Shown piece after piece: positions 1 through 5,281 of a DNA stretch of 5,990 nt. The translations under genes and the position numbers were made by a program. The DNA is from Methanosarcinales archaeon (GTDB lineage Archaea > Halobacteriota > Methanosarcinia > Methanosarcinales > Methanogasteraceae). Position 1 is the stretch's first letter, and every line of letters begins with the position of its first letter. Under the pieces are notes generated by a model. That model searched no databases, was not told the DNA's origin, and saw only the letters and a program-made list of their open reading frames with translations. The stretch spans positions 1 to 5,990 of the forward strand of contig DAOVGO010000078.1 in assembly GCA_030672345.1 (NCBI GenBank). Reading direction: 5' to 3'.

Positions 1-531
1 GGTTACGGTGCACCGTATGATTTCCTGAAGTGTACTGAATTCCACAACCACCTCTGCCCGGGGGTGACGTCAGGTTACATGCTCGCGGACTACTTGCTGG
101 AAGAGTACCCGCTCGGGAAGGGCGAGAAGTACGTGGTGATCTCATGTCCGGTCTGGTGCAAGGACGATGCGTTGCAGATCATGCTGGATACAACCGTCGG
201 GAAGCGTGGCATGTTTGCAAAGAATATGCCAGCACACGACGAGATCGAGAACGCTGCCGGGATATACATCGTCTGGAACAAAACGCTTGGTAGCGGAACC
301 GGTCATGTCCTCTCGTTTGACTTTGATCATGCGCGCAATGTTTCGGATGTGACCGAAAGCGATTTTGAGACATACCCCATGGCGAGCAGGATCAAGATGG
401 ACTGGGGGATGATGCCGTACCTGGATCAGCCGGAAACGTTCATATCGACGATACACACGTTTAATGTGACTTCTAATATGCTTAAGCGGCTTGAGCTGGC
501 AGGAGTCGATCCATACATCGAGATCGGGCTT
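1..531 (+). repeat. FmdE-like unit A of the tandem protein (first copy, left edge cut by window)
   Basis: This segment aligns with 943-1503 at a constant offset of 942 nt over its first part (GYGAP at base 1 against GYGAP at 943; HNHLCPG at 43 against 985). Shared landmarks in order are HNHLCPG, SGY, YPLGKGE, CPxWCKxDA, a GK pair, an IxWN strand, NVSD/NLSD, a PYLxQPE motif, FNVTS and AGVDPYxExGL. The copies have diverged and differ by small insertions, so this is an old internal duplication and not an assembly artefact. The portion that would precede GYGAP in this unit is outside the window. Confidence 0.85.
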
Positions 532-1608
532 GTAGACGATCCCTGCGCAATCGATATTTCGGATGCGCTGCAGGACGCTATGAGCGCGCTCGGGGTAACG
601 AGAGAGACTCCGGGGCTATGCGTGTTGACCGATGCCGGATACGCGATTGTAGATGGCAACACGACAGAGTGCTGCATAGGAACGATCGAGAGGGTAACCG
701 GATGCTCGATCAGCGATGGAAACCTGTTACCAGTCCACAGATCTATAGATAAGCCGCTCTGGTTCGTAATCTTTGATAACGAGACAAAGGACTGCGTTTA
801 TGCCCTGTACAAGGATGGGGCATTCGAATCTGTGAAAGTCAACATCGACGGAGAGAACGCCGCAACCAGCGATGGCTGGAATGCGACGAAGGCAGCGATC
901 GGTTCCGATGCATTCTCAATCGTTACAATCGCAAACGCATGGGGTTACGGCGCACCAAATGACTTCTTGAAGTGCACGGACCTGCACAACCATCTCTGCC
1001 CTGGACTGACGTCCGGCTACCTGATCGCAGGATACATCCGTGAGAATTATCCGCTCGGAAAGGGCGAGAGCTACACATGGATCGGATGCCCGAACTGGTG
1101 CAAGGAGGATGCTATCCAGGTTCTTCTTGATTTAACCCCAGGAAAGAAGAGCCTGATTGTCAAACAACGCCCCGGAGAACTCTTCGTAAAAGAGAAACCT
1201 CTTGCAGGAATTCTCATAATCTGGAACAGCACAGCAAAATCGGGAAGAGGTGTTGCTTTCCACTATGATTGGGGAACAGCGTGCAACCTTTCTGATGTCA
1301 ATCTCAGCGATTTCAAGCCACCAGGAGGTAAAACAAATCCCCTCTTCCGGACGACCCGGATAAAGGGCAGTTTCGGACTTCTGCCGTACCTTAATCAGCC
1401 AGAGATGTTCGTATCGACGGCATCAGATGAGTTCAATGTCACATCCGAACAACGCGACCGGGTGAAGATGGCAGGAGTTGATCCGTACGTCGAACTCGGG
1501 CTTGAAGAACCAACCGAGGTGCGTGGAGACTTCAATGGCGACGGAAAGGTCACGTCCGCTGACGCATTGATATTGTTACAGGCAGCGGTTGGGAAGATAA
1601 CTCTCTAA
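1..1608 (+). CDS. Tandem FmdE-domain protein with C-terminal dockerin half-repeat (5' end missing)
   Basis: The frame is open from base 1 to the TAA at 1606-1608, giving 535 visible residues (codon 1 = bases 1-3). The GTG at 64 is not a credible start, because the upstream codons encode GYGAPYDFLKC and HNHLCPG, which recur at codons 315-335. Seen: two HNHLCPG motifs (codons 15-21 and 329-335), each followed by SGY, PLGKGE and a C-P-x-W-C-K-x-D-A motif. HxHLCPG plus a downstream Cys-x-x-Asp-Ala is the hallmark of the FmdE family (formylmethanofuran dehydrogenase subunit E-like), whose His/Cys residues probably bind metal. The zinc-ribbon end of classical FmdE is absent. Between the units, codons 181-314 hold a divergent FmdE-like segment. 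Codons 509-535 are a single dockerin-type loop. Ten N-x-S/T sequons and the dockerin suggest an extracellular protein; any signal peptide would lie upstream. The gene ends 17 nt before the binding-protein gene, so the two are probably co-transcribed. Ligand or activity unknown; FmdH enzyme function is unlikely. Confidence 0.88.
   Translation, partial: GYGAPYDFLKCTEFHNHLCPGVTSGYMLADYLLEEYPLGKGEKYVVISCPVWCKDDALQIMLDTTVGKRGMFAKNMPAHDEIENAAGIYIVWNKTLGSGTGHVLSFDFDHARNVSDVTESDFETYPMASRIKMDWGMMPYLDQPETFISTIHTFNVTSNMLKRLELAGVDPYIEIGLVDDPCAIDISDALQDAMSALGVTRETPGLCVLTDAGYAIVDGNTTECCIGTIERVTGCSISDGNLLPVHRSIDKPLWFVIFDNETKDCVYALYKDGAFESVKVNIDGENAATSDGWNATKAAIGSDAFSIVTIANAWGYGAPNDFLKCTDLHNHLCPGLTSGYLIAGYIRENYPLGKGESYTWIGCPNWCKEDAIQVLLDLTPGKKSLIVKQRPGELFVKEKPLAGILIIWNSTAKSGRGVAFHYDWGTACNLSDVNLSDFKPPGGKTNPLFRTTRIKGSFGLLPYLNQPEMFVSTASDEFNVTSEQRDRVKMAGVDPYVELGLEEPTEVRGDFNGDGKVTSADALILLQAAVGKITL
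541..942 (+). other. Divergent FmdE-like segment between the two main units
   Basis: Codons 181-314 separate the two HNHLCPG units. Within them, TTECCIG (bases 661-681), then TGCS (697-708) and GNL (718-726), followed by a PLWFVIFDNETKDC strand-turn-strand, resemble the second half of ordinary FmdE domains (a Cys before an Asp-Ala helix, then a TGC-x-x-G-x-G-N-L turn). The His-x-His-Leu-Cys-Pro half is not recognisable here; PGLCVLTDAGYA (codons 205-216) may be its decayed equivalent. I infer that a full unit is this segment plus an HNHLCPG segment, and that unit A's counterpart lies upstream of the window. Confidence 0.5.
943..1503 (+). repeat. FmdE-like unit B of the tandem protein (second copy)
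   Basis: Second copy of the unit described at 1-531, with the same landmark order. Candidate metal ligands are His329, His331 and Cys333 (in HNHLCPG) and the two cysteines of CPNWC (counting codon 1 as bases 1-3). It carries an insertion relative to unit A in the region around codons 440-447 (PPGGKTNP) and ends in AGVDPYVELGL just before the linker to the dockerin loop. Confidence 0.85.
1522..1605 (+). other. Dockerin-type calcium-binding half-repeat at the C-terminus of the FmdE-like protein
   Basis: Residues RGDFNGDGKVTSADALILLQ form an EF-hand-like loop with Asp, Asn, Asp and Asp at loop positions 1, 3, 5 and 12, followed by a short amphipathic helix. This is the standard type I dockerin repeat pattern. 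Dockerins normally have two such loops; only one is visible here. Its VTSADAL...LLQAA style resembles the second half of two-part dockerins known from methanogens (from memory), so the first half seems to be missing. Confidence 0.8.
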
Positions 1609-1612
1609 GAGA

Positions 1613-1618
1613 GGAGGT
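1613..1618 (+). promoter_or_regulatory. Strong Shine-Dalgarno sequence for the binding-protein gene
   Basis: GGAGGT, inside GAGGAGGTAG, lies 7 nt before the ATG at 1626. It is the best ribosome binding site in the window and fixes that start. The stronger signal fits the need for more binding protein than permease. Confidence 0.85.
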
Positions 1619-1625
1619 AGCTAAT

Positions 1626-3410
1626 ATGAAGAAAACAGTATTGATGCTGGCTATGCTGCTCTGCAGCATGGTCTTCTCTGCGAGTGTGCTTGCAGAGAAC
1701 GATGGAGTCGCTGCAACGAGCAGCGGAAAGACCGTGAAGATGGCAGGAGGCACTCCGGGTGGAGCTGACTGGCGGTATCCGTCCCCATTTATGTTCTACC
1801 CGAGGGGTCCTGGTTATTGCAGGATGAGTCTCTTATTTGATACCCTCACATGGAAGGATGCGAACGGAGTTATACCCGCTCTTGCGGATGGCTGGGAGGT
1901 CTCTGACGATGGTAAGGAATGGACATTCTATCTTGACAGGAACGCGAGATGGCATGATAACGAATTGTTCACAGCAGATGATGTGGAGTTCACCATCGAG
2001 TACATGCAGGATCACGAGGGTGAGTTCACATGGTTCGAGACGATCGGTTACATCGATGATGTGGAGGTCATTGACGACTATACAGTCGTTATAGATCTAA
2101 GCGAGCCGATGGCATCGTTCCTGGTGGACCTTGCAGGAAATGTGCCAATGTTACCCGAGCATATATGGAACGATGTGTCAGACCCGCTCACATTCAAAGA
2201 CGATGACGCAGTCATAGGTACAGGTCCACTGAAACTTGTGGAGTACGACTCGGCTACGAGCTCCTACCAGTACGAGGCTAATTACGACTACTATGATGGA
2301 AAACTCCTCGTAGACGAGTTTATATCGATGGATGTTTCCAATACGGCAGCTGCACTGCAAACCGGTACTGTGGATGAGGTATCCTTCTGGGGATCTGAGA
2401 TAGATGCGGTTCAGAACTTCGAGAATGACCCGGACTTTGAGATAATCACCGGTCCGAGTTTCTGGGTGCTACAGGTGATCTTCAACTGTGAGAAGTATCC
2501 AAATGACATCCTTGATTTCAGACAGGCGATCGCATACGGAATCGATAGGGATGAGATCGTTTCGCAGGTCTTGGGTGGTGGCGGTATGCCTGCAAATACC
2601 GGTATAATGCACCCTGACTCGATCTGGTACAATCCGGATTGTACGGTTTACGAGTATAACACGGATATGGCTAACGACACACTCGATTCACTGGGCTTCA
2701 CCGAGAAGGATTCTGATGGGATACGCCAGTACCCAATAGGTGCGAAACGGAGTGGAAAGGTCGAATTCGATCTCTACACGCTCAAAAAATTTGAGAATGA
2801 AGCAGAACTGATACAAAGGAATCTTGAGATCATCGGGATACGTATAAATGTGAGAACGAGCGACTGGGGCACTATAGATGATTATCTTAAGGATGGTAAC
2901 TTTGACACGGTGATAAGCGGTCATGGTGGAATTGCAAATCCCCAGATTATGCGCGTCCCGTCCTGGCCTGCGAGCACGTATCATAATGATGACTACGATT
3001 CCACCTTTGTAGCACAGGAGGTGGAGATGGATCTCGATACACGAAAAGAACTTGTCAATCAGCTTCAGGAGATGGTTGCAGACGATCTTCCGGTCTATAC
3101 ACTCTACCACCCGTATATGTGGTGCGTCTACAATCCGGAAGTGCTCGACACATGGTTCTATACAAGAGACGGGATAGGTATAGGAATCCCACTCGAGCTC
3201 AATAAACTCGTATTCCTTGCACGGTACGGAGATGCAAACGAGAATGGAAAGATCAACATGCAGGATGTGACCCAGATCGAACGGATGATTCTGGAACTCG
3301 ATGATGAGACCGAGATGGCTGATGCGAACCAGAATGGCAGGATCAACATGCAGGATGTGACCCAGATAGAACTGACCATTCTCGGAAGGGCACCGATTCG
3401 CATCGGATAG
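1626..3410 (+). CDS. Family 5 extracellular solute-binding protein (peptide/nickel type) with C-terminal dockerin
   Basis: This is the ligand-capturing part of the ABC importer encoded downstream, 594 residues. Residues 1-23 form a Sec signal peptide (MKKTV, hydrophobic core, VLA before ENDG). Cys13 is not in a lipobox context, so a lipoprotein anchor is unlikely. Residues 69-126 carry the SBP_bac_5 signature block (FDTLTWKDANG, then GWEVSDDGKEWTF, RWHD, FTADDVEFT). GTGPLKLVEY (198-207) and DFRQAIAYGIDRDEIV (about 298-312) are further family blocks. The core ends near residue 528, and residues 535-588 form a two-loop dockerin, an addition that ordinary DppA, OppA or NikA proteins lack. The start is set by a GGAGGT 7 nt upstream. 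The protein is rich in Asp and Glu. The gene follows the FmdE-like gene after 17 nt and ends in TAG. The ligand cannot be inferred: oligopeptide, nickel complex or another small solute are all possible. Confidence 0.93.
   Translation: MKKTVLMLAMLLCSMVFSASVLAENDGVAATSSGKTVKMAGGTPGGADWRYPSPFMFYPRGPGYCRMSLLFDTLTWKDANGVIPALADGWEVSDDGKEWTFYLDRNARWHDNELFTADDVEFTIEYMQDHEGEFTWFETIGYIDDVEVIDDYTVVIDLSEPMASFLVDLAGNVPMLPEHIWNDVSDPLTFKDDDAVIGTGPLKLVEYDSATSSYQYEANYDYYDGKLLVDEFISMDVSNTAAALQTGTVDEVSFWGSEIDAVQNFENDPDFEIITGPSFWVLQVIFNCEKYPNDILDFRQAIAYGIDRDEIVSQVLGGGGMPANTGIMHPDSIWYNPDCTVYEYNTDMANDTLDSLGFTEKDSDGIRQYPIGAKRSGKVEFDLYTLKKFENEAELIQRNLEIIGIRINVRTSDWGTIDDYLKDGNFDTVISGHGGIANPQIMRVPSWPASTYHNDDYDSTFVAQEVEMDLDTRKELVNQLQEMVADDLPVYTLYHPYMWCVYNPEVLDTWFYTRDGIGIGIPLELNKLVFLARYGDANENGKINMQDVTQIERMILELDDETEMADANQNGRINMQDVTQIELTILGRAPIRIG
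3228..3389 (+). other. Two-repeat dockerin module on the binding protein
   Basis: Residues 536-556 (DANENGKINMQDVTQIERMIL) are given here only by motif: D-A-N-E-N-G-K-I-N-M-Q-D-V. They recur at 566-586 as D-A-N-Q-N-G-R-I-N-M-Q-D-V. Loop positions 1, 3, 5 and 12 are Asp, Asn, Asn and Asp in both, fitting calcium coordination in type I dockerins, which bind cohesin modules. The two loops are 30 residues apart. The module abuts the binding-protein core with almost no linker. Confidence 0.88.
3231..3383 (+). repeat. Near-identical direct repeat encoding the two dockerin loops
   Basis: Two 63-nt copies (3231-3293 and 3321-3383) lie 90 nt apart. Bases 3251-3277 and 3341-3367 are identical over 27 nt, including third codon positions, which suggests recent duplication or gene conversion between the halves. 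Confidence 0.85.
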
Positions 3411-3425
3411 AAGACAAGGGCAATC

Positions 3426-3457
3426 GTTGCTGCGTAATGCAGCAACACCTATTTTTT
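3426..3457 (+). terminator. Hairpin plus T-run between binding-protein and permease genes (terminator or processing site)
   Basis: GTTGCTGC (3426-3433), loop GTAAT (3434-3438) and GCAGCAAC (3439-3446) form a perfect 8-bp stem. ACCTA and then six Ts (3452-3457) follow. The hairpin lies 15 nt after the binding-protein stop and 18 nt before the permease ATG. Archaeal termination depends mainly on U-runs, and 3' hairpins can also protect an mRNA end. Partial termination or RNA processing here would give more binding-protein mRNA than permease mRNA. The T-run is spaced 5 nt from the stem, so a classical bacterial-type terminator is not certain. Confidence 0.6.
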
Positions 3458-3464
3458 CACACCA

Positions 3465-4445
3465 ATGCACCAGATAAATAAACTCGCCTATTATTTAGTT
3501 ATATTATTTATAATATTATCTATAAATTTTTCCCTGCCAAGGGTGATGCCGGGAGACCCGCTCTCGTATCTGACCGATCCAGGCGCAGATATACCACCCG
3601 CCAGGATGACAGAGGAGAAAATGGAGCGTTTACTTGCATACTATGGACTTGATAAACCGCTTTCGGAGCAATACATCAATTATATGGTCGGAATAATTCG
3701 AGGAGATCTCGGATGGTCGATATACTACAGTGCCCCGGTTCTGGAGGTGATATCTGGCAGATTGAAATGGACACTCCTACTCGTTGGGACATCAACAGCA
3801 ATCCACGTAACACTGGGAATTCTCATTGGCGCAACATCCGCATGGGCGCGGGGCAGGAAGAAAGACATGGGACTTCTCATATCCATTCTCTCGATCAGTT
3901 CATTCCCGTCCTTCTTTCTCGGGATACTACTGACGATATTATTCGTAATAAAGCTGGACATCTTCCCGCTATGTGGTGCACAGACAGCGTTTGCCACCTA
4001 TTCAAGTCCGTTTGAGGAGATCTTCGATATCCTGCACCACTTGATCCTTCCTGTCGCAACCCTTGTAATCTCCCATATAGGCGGAACGTACCTTCTGATG
4101 AGAAATTCGATGCTCGGCGTACTTGGAGAGGATTACATCATGACCGCACGGGCAAAGGGCTTGAGCGAGCGGTATATCCTGCACAGACACGCGCTCGCAA
4201 ATGCGCTGCTCCCAATCGTCACGATGACAGCGATGACTGTAGGATTCATGGTCACGGGAACGATATTTGTCGAGACGGTATTCGCATACCCCGGCATCGG
4301 AAACTTACTGTACAATGCGGTTTTATACCGAGATTATCCGCTCCTGCAGGGGCTATTTCTATTCATATCAATTACCATCGTCGGTGCGAACTTCATCGCG
4401 GATATGATTTACATACGACTGGATCCAAGGGTGAAACACGAATGA
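3465..4445 (+). CDS. ABC transporter permease, DppB/OppB/NikB type
   Basis: A 326-residue inner subunit of the importer's membrane channel. Seen: a first membrane helix at about residues 7-25 followed by the family hallmark PGDP (29-32), an extracellular region with YGLDKPLSEQY, then five more hydrophobic segments (around 98-122, 135-160, 187-210, 245-272 and 290-315). The cytoplasmic EAA loop starts near Glu222 (EDYIMTARAKGLSE, then HALANALLPIV) and docks onto the ATPase. Length and layout are normal for the BPD_transp_1 family. The ATG at 3465 is forced: the frame closes at a TAA (3435-3437), and later starts would remove the first helix. No Shine-Dalgarno sequence precedes it (ATTTTTTCACACCA). 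Codons 9-22 are unusually A/T rich. The stop overlaps the next start by 4 nt. It pairs with the permease at 4442-5281. Confidence 0.94.
   Translation: MHQINKLAYYLVILFIILSINFSLPRVMPGDPLSYLTDPGADIPPARMTEEKMERLLAYYGLDKPLSEQYINYMVGIIRGDLGWSIYYSAPVLEVISGRLKWTLLLVGTSTAIHVTLGILIGATSAWARGRKKDMGLLISILSISSFPSFFLGILLTILFVIKLDIFPLCGAQTAFATYSSPFEEIFDILHHLILPVATLVISHIGGTYLLMRNSMLGVLGEDYIMTARAKGLSERYILHRHALANALLPIVTMTAMTVGFMVTGTIFVETVFAYPGIGNLLYNAVLYRDYPLLQGLFLFISITIVGANFIADMIYIRLDPRVKHE
4427..4434 (+). promoter_or_regulatory. Shine-Dalgarno-like sequence for the second permease
   Basis: AAGGGTGA ends 7 nt before the ATG at 4442, inside the end of the first permease gene. It supports starting translation at the ATGA overlap by coupling. 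Confidence 0.55.
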
Positions 4446-5281
4446 TCGAAGGAAGAAAGATACTCGGATCGATCGGACTTGTGATATTGGCGGTCTTTGC
4501 GATCGTCGCAGTTCTTGCACCGCATATCGCACCGTACGATCCGCATCAGATGTACGGACGGATGGAGCATCCAAGTTCGAGGCATCTCCTGGGGACAGAC
4601 AACATAGGTAATGATATCCTGAGTGAGCTCATCTATGGGACAAGAGTCTCTCTCTTCATCGCATTCGTCGTCTCCACGATATCGATGCTCGTGGGGACCT
4701 CGCTGGGGCTTATTGCCGGATATTTCGATAAACTCGGATTTCTGATCATGCGGGTTGTGGACGTGTTCCTGACAATCCCAAGACTTCCTCTGATCATCGT
4801 CATCGCATCATTCATACGCCCGAGCGTCTGGAATCTGATAGCTATATTCCTGATATTCGGATGGCTGATGACCGCAAGAATCATCAGATCAGAGGTGCTA
4901 ACGCTCAGGCGCAGGTATTATGTTGATGCAACGAAGATGATTGGGGGCAGTGATCTTTACATCCTGTGGCGGCATATCCTTCCAAATGTGGTTCCGCTGG
5001 TCGTCGTCCAGTTCATCATGGAGACGATCCATGTGATACTCGCAGAATCAGGACTCAGTTTTCTGGGGCTTGGAGATCCGACAGCAATGAGCTGGGGTAT
5101 GGTGCTCCATGATGCATTCGTCTGCCCGGTCATCTATGGATCGGATATCTGGATGTGGTGGATGCTTCCGCCCGGACTTTGCATCGTTTTTACGGTACTT
5201 GGACTCACGTTCGTCGGATACGCTCTTGAGGAGACGCTGAATCCGAAACTGAAAAGCTCTGTTATCGGGATGGAACTATGA
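4442..5281 (+). CDS. ABC transporter permease, DppC/OppC/NikC type
   Basis: A 279-residue second permease subunit of the same importer. Seen: an N-terminal membrane helix (about residues 8-27), then APYDP and HLLGTDNIGNDILS (48-61), which is the DppC/OppC N-terminal signature. These are followed by the membrane core and the EAA loop (YVDATKMIGGSDLYILWRHILPN, starting near residue 160), the ATPase contact. LAESGLSFLGLG and MSWGMVL after it are also family blocks. Length is typical. The ATG lies in an ATGA overlap with the preceding stop, so the two permeases are translationally coupled and probably made in equal amounts. The 3' end overlaps the ATPase start in the same way. Substrate preference cannot be read from a permease. 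Confidence 0.94.
   Translation: MIEGRKILGSIGLVILAVFAIVAVLAPHIAPYDPHQMYGRMEHPSSRHLLGTDNIGNDILSELIYGTRVSLFIAFVVSTISMLVGTSLGLIAGYFDKLGFLIMRVVDVFLTIPRLPLIIVIASFIRPSVWNLIAIFLIFGWLMTARIIRSEVLTLRRRYYVDATKMIGGSDLYILWRHILPNVVPLVVVQFIMETIHVILAESGLSFLGLGDPTAMSWGMVLHDAFVCPVIYGSDIWMWWMLPPGLCIVFTVLGLTFVGYALEETLNPKLKSSVIGMEL

Noticed and set aside
64..66. GTG at 64 as the start of the FmdE-like gene
   Set aside because: The frame is open back to base 1, and the codons before 64 encode GYGAP and HNHLCPG, which are conserved in the second unit; the gene starts upstream of the window.
1..1503. The two FmdE-like units as an assembly duplication
   Set aside because: The copies differ throughout at protein and DNA level and have small insertions, so they are a genuine ancient duplication.
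3408..3437. TAG stop of the binding-protein gene as a possible pyrrolysine codon, with read-through to TAA at 3435
   Set aside because: Some methanogens decode TAG, but read-through would add only eight residues after it, running into the hairpin, with no conserved domain gained. Nothing in the window shows pyrrolysine use.
3158..3448. 96-residue open frame on the - strand with a repeated SIWVTSCMLI segment
   Set aside because: The repeat is the reverse reading of the two near-identical dockerin loops; there is no independent coding evidence.
2688..3470. 260-residue open frame on the - strand opposite the 3' half of the binding-protein gene
   Set aside because: The + strand here encodes an unmistakable binding protein and dockerin. 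The antisense frame has no recognisable domain, and its repeats (GHILHVD twice) merely mirror the dockerin duplication.
3713..4015. 100-residue + strand open frame inside the first permease gene
   Set aside because: It is out of frame with a clear permease, is polar and has no family motifs, so it is a frame shadow.
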